Assembly: GCA_018715465.1 (NCBI GenBank)
Contig: DVLN01000126.1
Span: 1-18,137 of the forward strand
Origin: Candidatus Faecivivens stercorigallinarum
Lineage (GTDB): Bacteria > Bacillota > Clostridia > Oscillospirales > Ruminococcaceae
Reading direction: 5' to 3'
DNA: 18,137 nucleotides
The position numbers and the translations under genes are program-made. Under the pieces are notes generated by a model. It was given only the letters and a program-made list of their open reading frames with translations, was not told the DNA's origin and ran no database searches. How positions within the stretch are numbered: the stretch's first letter is position 1; every line of letters starts with the position of its first letter. This document shows positions 5,262-12,754 of this stretch, one piece after another.

Positions 5262-6959
5262 TTATTTAACTCCTGCAAAATAATCTTCCAATCCATCCGC
5301 CGTCGCCTTCGCAAACTGGTTGATATTGGACTGGTTGGTCAGGATGGTGTTTTCGACCGGCGTCGTCAGGAAACCGTATTCGATCAGCACTGCCGAAAAC
5401 TGCTTGACACGGGTGACCGCGTATTCCGAGAACTTATGTCCTCTGTTGACAGCGGACGAACCGTTTGCCATTCCCTGATAGGCGGTAAAGATATTGTTGC
5501 AGATATTCTTTGCCAGGTAGACCGACCAGGGGTTGTTATAGTAAACCTCAATGCCGCGGGCAGTTGTCGAGGTAGCAGACGAGTTGTGGTGTACCGAAAT
5601 ATACACCATCGGTTCCCAGTCAATCGCCGCATCGACACGGTCATACAGGCTGTAAAGGTTGCTGGTCTTGTAGGTATCCAACAGATAAACCTCAGCGCCG
5701 CGGGAGACCAGCTCGTCCCGCAGAGCGGTTGCCTTGCGGTAATTTTCATATGCTTCCTGGGTGGAGTTGACCCCCAGCGCGCCGGTGTCAAAGGTTCCGC
5801 CGGAGGTATAGCTGCCGTGACCGGAATCAATGACAATCCGCGCTCCCTTGAGGGAGGAAACGGGATTATAAAACTTAAGCTGCAATTTATTGCCCGAGTA
5901 TTCAGCATAGGCGCCGTAGTAAGCACCCTCGCGCAGTGTCAGTTCAATCACACACTGCGGCACCCCGTTGGTCGTCCGGGTCGAAACCTTCACATCGGAG
6001 AAACAGCTTCCCGATGGAACGCTGACACCGGTATTGACGATCGCGGTCGTATAATCGAAAACAATCTTGACCTTCTGGGGGGTAAAGCTGGTAACGGTAT
6101 TGCTGGTGGACGAAGCATACTGAATCGTCTCCACCTCGATGTTGAACGGAACCTTCCAGCTCTCGCTGACGGTCAGGTATGTACAGCTGCTGTCCGCCGA
6201 AAGCCCGATCGAACTGATGGTATTTTCCCCCTGGGTGCCGGAAGAAGCAAGCTGGGTGACCTTAGCAGCCGAAACCTTGCGCCCGGAAGCAAGCCAGTAG
6301 ATGTTGTTGCTGTCAGGGCCGGAAACGACATAGTCAATCGTCCCCTTGGGCATCTGGTAATAATAAGGCGCCGCGTAATCTTCTTCCCGGTCATTCTCTG
6401 CCGGGATAAAGACATCGGCATAATCAGCCGTCACCTGAATCTGTTTGCCGGAAAAGCTCTGGGCACCGGAGATGGTCAGCATGTCCCCCGTCACCGTTGT
6501 GCTGCTGTCATCCCCTTCTGGAAGCATCTCTGCGGAATAGACGGTAAAACTACCGCCTGTCCGGGTCTGGGTCCGTCCATCCAGCGAAGCAGTCGCCGAA
6601 ATGGTCAGACCGAAGCCGGAGGAAGGAACTGTATATTCCCCCTCAAACCAATAATACCCATCGTCTCCCTGCTCAGAGGTACGGCGGAGGGTGACCTTAT
6701 CGGAACCGACCGTTGCGGTGACATCCGCCTGACGGTCAGCCAGCACCCGGATGGTCTGGGTAGAGCCGGCGACAACCGTCGACTCGGTCTTGGGCTGGAT
6801 ATCTTCAATAACGCGGGTCATGACGCTTTCGGCAGCTGCCGCCGAGAAGCCGGTAAACAGAAACATGACCGCCAGCAAAAGAGCAGAGAGCCGCGCGGTC
6901 AGACGCACGGTTCCGCTGCCAAGCCCCCGTCCGGGGGCAGATGTTTTGCAAGAGTTCAA
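5262..6959 (-). CDS. Secreted N-acetylmuramoyl-L-alanine amidase (Amidase_3)
   Basis: A 565-residue secreted peptidoglycan hydrolase that cuts the bond between N-acetylmuramic acid and the stem peptide. Residues 1-44 form a signal peptide (hydrophobic core 24-39, AAAA cleavage region). Residues 45-145 look like an Ig/bacterial beta-sandwich. Residues 150-370 are further beta-rich sequence, the last part (about 296-365) resembling an AMIN-type wall-targeting domain. The catalytic Amidase_3 domain spans about 372-563. Its zinc and catalytic residues are visible: H381 in IDSGHG, E402 in TQEAYEN, H457 in SVHHNS, and E527 in LIEYGFLTTP. The start is TTG (6957-6959), nine bases after AAGGAG. No better ATG exists before the signal peptide core. 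It follows the glycosylhydrolase-like gene by 18 bases and is almost certainly cotranscribed with it. A vegetative or sporulation role cannot be told from sequence. Confidence 0.93.
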   Translation of the reverse strand: MNSCKTSAPGRGLGSGTVRLTARLSALLLAVMFLFTGFSAAAAESVMTRVIEDIQPKTESTVVAGSTQTIRVLADRQADVTATVGSDKVTLRRTSEQGDDGYYWFEGEYTVPSSGFGLTISATASLDGRTQTRTGGSFTVYSAEMLPEGDDSSTTVTGDMLTISGAQSFSGKQIQVTADYADVFIPAENDREEDYAAPYYYQMPKGTIDYVVSGPDSNNIYWLASGRKVSAAKVTQLASSGTQGENTISSIGLSADSSCTYLTVSESWKVPFNIEVETIQYASSTSNTVTSFTPQKVKIVFDYTTAIVNTGVSVPSGSCFSDVKVSTRTTNGVPQCVIELTLREGAYYGAYAEYSGNKLQLKFYNPVSSLKGARIVIDSGHGSYTSGGTFDTGALGVNSTQEAYENYRKATALRDELVSRGAEVYLLDTYKTSNLYSLYDRVDAAIDWEPMVYISVHHNSSATSTTARGIEVYYNNPWSVYLAKNICNNIFTAYQGMANGSSAVNRGHKFSEYAVTRVKQFSAVLIEYGFLTTPVENTILTNQSNINQFAKATADGLEDYFAGVK

Positions 6960-6977
6960 CGTCCTTATCTCCTTTGG

Positions 6978-8252
6978 TTACTGCAATAAGGCCATGAAGT
7001 TCTTCTTTTCTACGGTCATGGCGCTGTTGGGACTGGTAAAGATCTGATCATAGCGGAAGAGGATAATCCCTTCGATATTGTCATACTGCCGGGAGAGGTC
7101 AATCTGCCGCGCGATGATATCGGTATTCTGTGTCCATTCGTTTTTACCGCTGCCGGCATAGGTATCCACCGCGCCGACCTTGTAAGCGGCAAGCCCGATT
7201 CGCAGGCTGACACCGGAAGCGGTTGTCATCTCGCTCCATTCCTCGACAATCTCATCATAAGGCGCGGACGCATGCTCAAATCCATAATAGACCTGAGGTG
7301 CCAGATAATCGCAGTATCCGGTATGAGATGCCCAGTAAGCGACATCGGCATACACCAGATCATAGTCCTGGCTGACGATTCCGCGGGGGCTGATACCAAA
7401 GATACAGGAAGAGTCCGCCTTTTTGATTGCCGAATACATCTCTCCCATCAGCGTCGTGATATTCTGCCGCCGCCAGTCGGCATGGGACAGCTTGCTGCCA
7501 CTTGCCTGATAGGAAGCGAGGTCATAGCTCTCCGGGAGGGAGGAGGGATAGAAATAGTCGTCGATATGGATGCCATCGACATCATAGTTTTCAATAATCT
7601 CGGTCACGCCGTCCACGACCAGCTGCCGTGCCTCACTGGAAGCAGGGTTCAGGTAAAGACGTCCGCCATAAGAGATCAGGTTTTCGGCCTTTTTGGTCGG
7701 GTTATCGTACCACTGGCGAACCGGGTAGGAAGAGGAAACCGAACTGATTTCACTTTCGGCCATCAGCCGCAGCGGATTGACCCATGCTTCAAAGGTCAAG
7801 CCCTTCGCGTGTGCCTCCTCAACTAAGATCTCCAGCGGATCAAATCCGGGGCTGGTTCCCAGCTTGCCGGAAGCGTAGCTGGACCAGGGGAACAGATCGG
7901 ACGGATAAAAACTGTCACCATACGGGCGGACCTGAACGATGACGGTATTCAGCCCGGCATCGACACAGTTCTGATACATCTGCTGAACCGAGGAACGGAA
8001 AGCACTCTGGCTCTTCCCCGACAGAATCTTTTGCAGGTCGAGGAAGGCGATCCAAATCGCGTTGACCTCATCCTGCTGCGCGACGTTGGTGCTGGCCGGG
8101 ATTTGGGAAACACTTGCTGTTCCCGACAGCCGCCCCAGTACCTCTTCTGCTTCACTGCCGGCAGCCGTCACCGGTGCGGTCATCAGCGATGCGGCCGCGA
8201 CCAGAGACGCGGCGAGAAGGGATACGGTGCGCAGCACACCTCTGTCTTTCAT
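6978..8252 (-). CDS. Secreted family 10 glycosylhydrolase-like protein (GHL10)
   Basis: A 424-residue exported protein of the GHL10/DUF187 type, a TIM-barrel family of putative glycan hydrolases. A signal peptide covers about residues 1-32 (VSLLAASLVAAASLM, then APVTAAG). Family landmarks are VIVQVRPYGDSFYPSDLFPW, FEAWVNPLR, YDVDGIHIDDYFYP (an acidic pair at a strand end, likely catalytic) and GISPRG. The substrate is unproven; pairing with an amidase suggests a cell-wall glycan or a related matrix (inference). An upstream in-frame ATG at 8301-8303 would add 17 residues and bury the ribosome site. The ATG at 8250-8252, ten bases after AAGGAG, gives a normal signal peptide and is chosen. It is the first gene of the two-gene operon with the amidase. 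No convincing -35/-10 pair was found in the 218 bases before it. Confidence 0.9.
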   Translation of the reverse strand: MKDRGVLRTVSLLAASLVAAASLMTAPVTAAGSEAEEVLGRLSGTASVSQIPASTNVAQQDEVNAIWIAFLDLQKILSGKSQSAFRSSVQQMYQNCVDAGLNTVIVQVRPYGDSFYPSDLFPWSSYASGKLGTSPGFDPLEILVEEAHAKGLTFEAWVNPLRLMAESEISSVSSSYPVRQWYDNPTKKAENLISYGGRLYLNPASSEARQLVVDGVTEIIENYDVDGIHIDDYFYPSSLPESYDLASYQASGSKLSHADWRRQNITTLMGEMYSAIKKADSSCIFGISPRGIVSQDYDLVYADVAYWASHTGYCDYLAPQVYYGFEHASAPYDEIVEEWSEMTTASGVSLRIGLAAYKVGAVDTYAGSGKNEWTQNTDIIARQIDLSRQYDNIEGIILFRYDQIFTSPNSAMTVEKKNFMALLQ

Positions 8253-8470
8253 CAAATAATCACTCCTTAAAATACTGAATAGCAATAATGGAAAGCCGTT
8301 CATGCGGCCGGAAATATCAAAAAAATTCCTTGAGCCTGTGCGCCTTTCATCTGCCGGACAGCTGTTTATTTCCCAAAAACAGTCAAAAATAACCCGGCTT
8401 CAATATATAAGTGTCTTGAGAGTCAAAAAATGTTGCAGCAAATTCAATTTTAATTGGATAAGCTACAAGA

Positions 8471-9265
8471 TTAACTCCTGATAACCGGCAGTTCCCTAGT
8501 GATATCCTCTGTCCGTTCAGGCGTTCTTGCGATATCAACGGTGATCGTATATCCGCCCAGCGTGACGACCCGTTTGCCGACATTCAGCGGCAGCACCTTT
8601 TCCTGTCCAGACGCGAAGATTCTGACCTCGCCCTTCTGGGATCGGATTGCCGACGAAGCGGCGCGTGTCTGGGTGATGATAACAGTTTTGACAGCGGAGG
8701 GAGCGACCTGAACATTCCCGCGGCCGAGCTTATAATCCAGCTCGGGAAATGGTTCGGATGGGGTTTCATCCGGCAGCGGAGCAGCAGGATGGACGGCGGT
8801 AGCAGCACGGCGTCTGGTTCCTGCCAGCAGCGCGCCGCCGCCGCAGGCGAGTGCCCCGGGCAATGCCATCCAGAGCACCATCCCAGGGGTTGTCTGCACC
8901 CCGATCAGCAGCCAGCCTGCCAACGGCAGGCAAAATTCCACCCCGCCCAGTATCTGGCTGCGGGAGAAGGCGTTTTCACCGACACCTGCTAGCTGTTCGT
9001 ATGAGATGACCGCGACTCCATCGCTGTCGACAGCGACCGGTACATTTTCAGGGATTGAGCCCTGACCCAACCGGATGAGGCTGCCGCGGGGGTAATCAGG
9101 CTGGCCGATCTCGACTGCGGCGAATCGGCTGCCCATCACATGGACAGTCCCATCCCCGGAGACCCGGCAGAGGATCCCGAAAACCGCTGCTGCAAGCAGC
9201 ATCAGCAGTCCGGCAACGATCATCAGGATCGACAGTATCTTCAGGCAAAGCCGCTTTCTGGACAT
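8471..9265 (-). CDS. Unrecognised three-TM protein, possible degenerate signal peptidase-like
   Basis: A 264-residue membrane protein that I do not firmly recognise. A first TM (about 8-33) is followed by a small beta-type domain (35-105), two more TMs (about 106-124 and 127-148), a Pro-rich linker (158-175) and a soluble tail (176-264). The 41-66 stretch VHVMGSRFAAVEIG, then YPRGSLIRL, recalls the SGSM and GSLI blocks of SipW-type (S26B) signal peptidases. S46 would lie at the nucleophile position, but the usual Met after it and the catalytic His or Lys are not visible. The ATG at 9263-9265 has AAAGGAAG about seven bases upstream; an upstream TTG (9287-9289) has no such site. It stands alone between the wall-hydrolase operon and a gene-free block. 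The gene is real; the family call is tentative. Confidence 0.72.
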   Translation of the reverse strand: MSRKRLCLKILSILMIVAGLLMLLAAAVFGILCRVSGDGTVHVMGSRFAAVEIGQPDYPRGSLIRLGQGSIPENVPVAVDSDGVAVISYEQLAGVGENAFSRSQILGGVEFCLPLAGWLLIGVQTTPGMVLWMALPGALACGGGALLAGTRRRAATAVHPAAPLPDETPSEPFPELDYKLGRGNVQVAPSAVKTVIITQTRAASSAIRSQKGEVRIFASGQEKVLPLNVGKRVVTLGGYTITVDIARTPERTEDITRELPVIRS

Positions 9266-9478
9266 CTCAACGCTTCCTTTCGGTGCCAATCGGCAAACTT
9301 CCAGCTATACTTTTCTTATTATCCTACATTTTCCCCCATCTGTCAAGGCGGCCCGGTGTCCGGGCTGACTTGATCGCGTCGGTCGGCCACGTTCCGATGG
9401 CCTCGATCGTACAAATAACAGCCTTTGCCAACGCGCCAGTTACTTTGTACGGATTTCTGAACGTATTTTAGCACACTC

Positions 9479-9558
9479 AACCGGTGTGCAGAGCGCCGGG
9501 ACTATATTCTGCACTTTTTAACGTCGGTCATGACAAAAAGTTTAAGTCAAGTCTTTTC
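9479..9558 (-). repeat. Dispersed intergenic repeat, copy 2 (inverted relative to 797-877)
   Basis: Its reverse complement aligns with 797-877: 30 of 38 matches in the first block and 18 of 21 in the last. The GC-rich stem of copy 1 is only partly kept here, which suggests decay of this copy or relaxed pairing. Confidence 0.6.
9486..9519 (+). terminator. Terminator-like hairpin on the plus strand
   Basis: GTGCAGA (9486-9492) pairs with TCTGCAC (9508-9514) over a 15-base loop and is followed by TTTTT (9515-9519). Bases 9486-9489 are also used by the upstream GCACAC/GTGTGC hairpin, so the two folds exclude each other. No annotated plus-strand gene precedes it. Confidence 0.4.
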
Positions 9559-9703
9559 AAAGGGCGCAGTGCCAGCCTTCCCTTGATATCAATGCACGAC
9601 TACGCCCCGACCTGAGCAGAAAGGTTCGGCAAGCTCATCTTCTTCGAAGTGCTCTGCCGCCCTCCGACACAAAAGATTTATACATAGCAATATTGCATGC
9701 CGC

Positions 9704-10372
9704 TTAGGATGATGGAGACTGTGTGGTGCTGCCGGAAGCATAGGCATAAACCGCCGGTACATCCCCTGCGACCAGCGTCTCAGCAGCAATCAGTTCATAC
9801 GGAACCGTCACGGTATGGGACGAAAAGGTTGTAACCGCGGCGACCTCCATCTCCATCGACAGCACCACCCGATAGGCGGTCTGATTGACGCCGGCCGACT
9901 CGGTGCTGCTCCGGCAGGAGACCCGCACACCGCCGACCGGATAAAACCGGAAGGTCACCATCGGCCCGGCCCCCGAAAAGAACTCACTCGACAATATGCT
10001 GCCCAGCGGCACTTCCGCCAGATACCCGCCTTCCCCGATCTTCTGCTGGGCACTGCTGACGGCGGCGGCTGACAGCAGGTTGAGCTGGACCGGGTCAACC
10101 GAAAGATAGGTGACATTTCCTTCCCCATCGGTACCAAGTTTAGTCAGCGGCCCGGTCACCGCCTCCATCCCTTCGGCGGCACTCTCACTCAGCAGCCGGG
10201 TTGCCCACCCGACCGCACCGGTTTCAAGCAGTGCCTGTTCTGCCCGCTGCATCCGCCCGGCAAATCCCGCCATCCCTGCCACCAGCAGGACTGCTGCAAC
10301 CACCATCCAAAGCCTGCCCTTTATCACTCTGCCGCCCGTGCGCGGCAGTTTCTTTTTCCCTCTGGCGCGCAT
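9704..10372 (-). CDS. yunB: Sporulation protein YunB
   Basis: A 222-residue YunB-family protein, found in endospore-formers and in Bacillus subtilis made in the mother cell under sigma-E (established knowledge). A basic N-terminus (1-20) precedes one TM segment (22-38), after which the rest is likely exposed on the outer side of that membrane. Family features are SVDPVQLNLLSA (91-102), the VPLGSILSSEFFSGAGP block (121-137), FYPVGGVRVSC (143-153), the SAGVNQTAYR motif (159-168) and the VPYELIAAETLVAGDVPAVY ending (190-209). Length is close to the usual size. GGAGGG lies eight bases before the ATG. Upstream, CATATACT (10410-10417) fits a sigma-E -10. The gene is divergent from the MFS transporter. 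It is the best evidence that this organism forms spores. Confidence 0.93.
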   Translation of the reverse strand: MRARGKKKLPRTGGRVIKGRLWMVVAAVLLVAGMAGFAGRMQRAEQALLETGAVGWATRLLSESAAEGMEAVTGPLTKLGTDGEGNVTYLSVDPVQLNLLSAAAVSSAQQKIGEGGYLAEVPLGSILSSEFFSGAGPMVTFRFYPVGGVRVSCRSSTESAGVNQTAYRVVLSMEMEVAAVTTFSSHTVTVPYELIAAETLVAGDVPAVYAYASGSTTQSPSS

Positions 10373-10409
10373 CCTCTCAACCCTCCTTCAGGATATTCTC
10401 ATCCGGTTC

Positions 10410-10417
10410 AGTATATG
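10410..10417 (-). promoter_or_regulatory. Sigma-E-like -10 element for yunB
   Basis: CATATACT on the minus strand fits the sigma-E -10 pattern CATAYANT and lies 37 bases before the yunB ATG. The matching -35 (ATA-type) about 14 bases further upstream is not clear, so the call rests on the -10 and on known regulation of the family. Confidence 0.35.
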
Positions 10418-10482
10418 CCTGACGATGGGTGCGATGTACCTTTTCGGTTTTTGAAAAGGCGGTGGGATTTTGGTTTTCCCTC

Positions 10483-10511
10483 TGGACAATTTGTGGGGAT
10501 TGCGGTATCCT
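10483..10511 (+). promoter_or_regulatory. Promoter candidate for the MFS transporter gene
   Basis: TGGACA (10483-10488), a 17-base spacer and TATCCT (10506-10511). The -35 matches 5 of 6 and the -10 matches 4 of 6. The ATG is 55 bases downstream. Confidence 0.5.
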
Positions 10512-10566
10512 GTTGATTGGGTCATCCAGACCAAAAAGATTACGTCCTAAAAGGAGTGTCTGCATC

Positions 10567-11769
10567 ATGTCACAGTCAACCGGTGCTTCCCATACCATCC
10601 GCGCCTGCCTGGCCGGATACGTCGTTCAGGCTATTATCAACAACTTTGCTCCTCTTCTGTTTCTAACTTTCCAGTCGGATTTCCAGATCGGCCTTGAAAA
10701 AGTCGCACTGATCACCACCGTCAATTTTTCTGTCCAGCTGATTGTCGACGCATTGTCGGCAAAGTTTGTCGACCAGATCGGCTACCGCGCTTCGGCTGTG
10801 CTGGCGCATGCGACAGCGGCTGCCGGGCTGATGATGATGGCGCTGCTGCCATCGGTCATGCCGCCGTTTGCCGGGCTGTTGTGTGCAAGCGCCGTTTACG
10901 CGATCGGCGGCGGGCTGATCGAGGTGATCATCAGCCCGATCGTCGAATCCTGCCCCACCCCGCCCAGAAAAAAGCAGTCGATTATGAGCCTGTTGCACTC
11001 CTTTTACTGCTGGGGGCATTTGGGGGTCGTGCTGATTTCGACGGCATTTTTTGCGCTGGCTGGAATCGAAAACTGGCGGGTGCTGGCGATTCTGTGGGCA
11101 ATTGTCCCGCTCGGCAATATGATCGTGTTCTGTCTGGTTCCCATCTACACCCCGCAGGATATCGACGCCCCCGCCATCCGTCCCCGCAAACTGTTTGGGA
11201 TGAAAGTTTTCTGGCTGCTGATGCTGCTGATGATCTGCGCCGGAGCTTCCGAACTGGCGATGAGCCAGTGGGCGTCCGCCTTTGCCGAATCTGCGCTGGG
11301 GGTATCCAAGACAGTCGGCGACCTGGTCGGGCCCTGCACCTTTGCGCTGTTTATGGGGCTGGCGCGGGCATTTTTTGCCAAAATGGGCGACCGGCTGCCG
11401 CTGAACGGCTATATGACCTTCTGCTGCATTCTGTGCATCGGCAGCTACCTGCTCGCCGCGACCGGTATTCCGGCGGTTGGGATGCTGGGATGCGGACTGT
11501 GCGGGTTCTCGGTCGGAGTACTCTGGCCGGGCTGTTTTTCGACAGCCGCACGGATACTGCCCGGCGGCGGGACAGCCATGTATGCGATGCTGGCCCTTGC
11601 CGGTGATATCGGATGCAGTGCCGGACCGACGCTGGTCGGTACGGTCGCAGGTGCATTCGGGGAAGACCTGCGCCCAGCGATGATTTTTGCGGTGATCTTC
11701 CCTGCCCTGCTGATTGCGGCGCTGGCCGTATCCAGAAAGCTGCTGTCGGCAGAAAAGACAACTGAATAA
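10567..11769 (+). CDS. Major facilitator superfamily (MFS) transporter
   Basis: A 400-residue polytopic membrane protein with about twelve hydrophobic segments in two six-helix halves. The central loop contains QDIDAPAIRPRK. The first-half loop VDQIGYRASAVLAHA, between helices 2 and 3, fits the conserved MFS loop, with a weaker counterpart in the second half (FFAKMGDRLP). It may move sugars, nucleosides or drugs; the substrate cannot be read. The overall pattern, with GGLIEVIISPIVES and LLHSFYCWGHLG, resembles the sugar/FucP-like MFS group seen often in Clostridia (inference). The ATG at 10567 is ten bases after AAAAGGAG (10549-10556). The frame stays open upstream, but no ribosome site supports an earlier start. 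A promoter candidate lies at 10483-10511. It is followed by a 127-base gap and a new promoter, so it is probably monocistronic. Confidence 0.9.
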   Translation: MSQSTGASHTIRACLAGYVVQAIINNFAPLLFLTFQSDFQIGLEKVALITTVNFSVQLIVDALSAKFVDQIGYRASAVLAHATAAAGLMMMALLPSVMPPFAGLLCASAVYAIGGGLIEVIISPIVESCPTPPRKKQSIMSLLHSFYCWGHLGVVLISTAFFALAGIENWRVLAILWAIVPLGNMIVFCLVPIYTPQDIDAPAIRPRKLFGMKVFWLLMLLMICAGASELAMSQWASAFAESALGVSKTVGDLVGPCTFALFMGLARAFFAKMGDRLPLNGYMTFCCILCIGSYLLAATGIPAVGMLGCGLCGFSVGVLWPGCFSTAARILPGGGTAMYAMLALAGDIGCSAGPTLVGTVAGAFGEDLRPAMIFAVIFPALLIAALAVSRKLLSAEKTTE

Positions 11770-11817
11770 ATCTCTCACGCCGTGGGTTTTCAATCAGCAT
11801 CAGGAAACAGAATCTCC

Positions 11818-11846
11818 TTGCTTTTTCAGGCCCGCGGCGTTATACT
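11818..11846 (+). promoter_or_regulatory. Promoter candidate for the MBL hydrolase gene run
   Basis: TTGCTT (11818-11823), a 17-base spacer and TATACT (11841-11846), in an otherwise AT-rich leader 50 bases before the ATG. The -10 is strong and the -35 keeps only TTG. Confidence 0.5.
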
Positions 11847-11896
11847 GTATTTATAATGAAATAAAACAATTTTACCGTAGAAAGGAATTGATTTTT

Positions 11897-12742
11897 ATGC
11901 AGATTACAGCCCCGATCGTCACAATGGTTGCCCGGCGCAGCTGGTGTATCAATGAGTATGGAATGGACGCGATGTTTTTGCTGGAGGGAGCACACAAAGC
12001 CCTGCTGATCGACACCGGTACCGGCACATTTGATGTCGCGGCCCTTGTCCGTCAGCTGACCGACAAGCCGCTGATGGTCGCCTGCACCCATGGTCATGTC
12101 GACCATGTCGGCGGCATCGGCTTTTTCGACACGGTATATCTGCACGAGGATGACTTCGCGGCGGCGCGTGACCTCAGCCCCGAGACCAGAAAAGGTTACG
12201 TTCAGATCATGAACTCAATGAGCGGCGGGCTTTTCTCGGTTACCGAAGAAGACGTCGTGGAATTTGACAAAATCCCGGAACTGAAACCGCTGAAAGAAGG
12301 GGACGTCATCGACCTGGGCGGACGGAAGATCGTCGTCTATGAGACACCCGGCCACACCCCCGGCGGGCTGAGTTTTCTGGACGTGCGGGAACGGATGATC
12401 TTTACCGGCGATGCCTGCAACGGAAACACCCTGCTTTCTTCTTCCGACCGCGTCAAGCCGCGTTCGGGGGTAGACACCCTGCTTGCGACCGCGAAAAAGC
12501 TCAAGAGTCTGGAACCCTTTTACGACCGCAACTACAACGGTCATATCGGCTATGCCGCTTACCTCAACTGTTTTCCGATGCCTGCGTCGATCAACAGCGA
12601 CGCCATCCATGTCTGTGAAGGTATTCTGTCGGGTGAGATCAAAGGTGAGCCGCAGCAGGCGGCATTCGGAGGCAACAGCAACTTTGCCGGTTACGGTTCA
12701 TTCGGCGTCCGGTTTGACCCGGCACAGATTTACGAGAAATAA
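11897..12742 (+). CDS. Metallo-beta-lactamase (MBL) fold hydrolase
   Basis: A 281-residue MBL-fold metalloenzyme. The dinuclear metal site is complete: H65, H67, D69 and H70 in THGHVDHVGG, H153 in ETPGHTPGG, D172 in FTGDACNGNT, and H216 in NGHIGY. This layout fits the glyoxalase II/lactonase-like general hydrolase group rather than true beta-lactamases. No signal peptide is visible, so it is cytoplasmic. The ATG at 11897 follows AAAGGA by ten AT-rich bases. An earlier in-frame ATG at 11714 lies within the MFS gene and is rejected. It is 12 bases from the alpha/beta hydrolase and probably cotranscribed with it; two hydrolases in a row suggest sequential breakdown of one ester, lactone or thioester substrate (inference). 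There is no sequence evidence for antibiotic resistance. Confidence 0.9.
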   Translation: MQITAPIVTMVARRSWCINEYGMDAMFLLEGAHKALLIDTGTGTFDVAALVRQLTDKPLMVACTHGHVDHVGGIGFFDTVYLHEDDFAAARDLSPETRKGYVQIMNSMSGGLFSVTEEDVVEFDKIPELKPLKEGDVIDLGGRKIVVYETPGHTPGGLSFLDVRERMIFTGDACNGNTLLSSSDRVKPRSGVDTLLATAKKLKSLEPFYDRNYNGHIGYAAYLNCFPMPASINSDAIHVCEGILSGEIKGEPQQAAFGGNSNFAGYGSFGVRFDPAQIYEK

Positions 12743-12754
12743 GGAGGGGTTCTG

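Larger units (their letters stand above)
9266..9703. other. Gene-free block with structured sequence
   Basis: No supported gene. Hairpins are GCCCGG-TGT-CCGGGC (9351-9365) inside an outer TCAAG/CTTGA pair (9343-9347/9369-9373), GGCCA/TGGCC inside GATCG/CGATC (about 9372-9409), and GCACAC/GTGTGC (9471-9476/9484-9489). A terminator-like hairpin at 9486-9519 overlaps the last of these. A plus-strand promoter-like pair, GTGCCA (9284-9289), 17 bases, TATACT (9307-9312), lies upstream, so a short plus-strand RNA of about 200 bases is possible. Part of the block (9479-9558) is a diverged inverted copy of 797-877. Confidence 0.55.

Noticed and set aside
5436..6989. Very long plus-strand open frame opposite the amidase gene
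   Set aside because: It is the antisense of a well-supported gene with signal peptide and catalytic motifs; long antisense frames are expected in GC-rich sequence.
9355..9367. GTCCGGGCT resembling the conserved RNase P RNA block
   Set aside because: The other conserved RNase P segments are absent around it; the match is part of a local hairpin.
10663..11793. Long minus-strand open frame opposite the MFS transporter
   Set aside because: Its composition (rich in Gln, Arg and His) and lack of motifs mark it as the shadow of the transporter.
11770..11795. Weak hairpin CTCAC-GCC-GTGGG followed by TTTT after the MFS gene
   Set aside because: The stem has only five pairs including a wobble; too weak to call a terminator.
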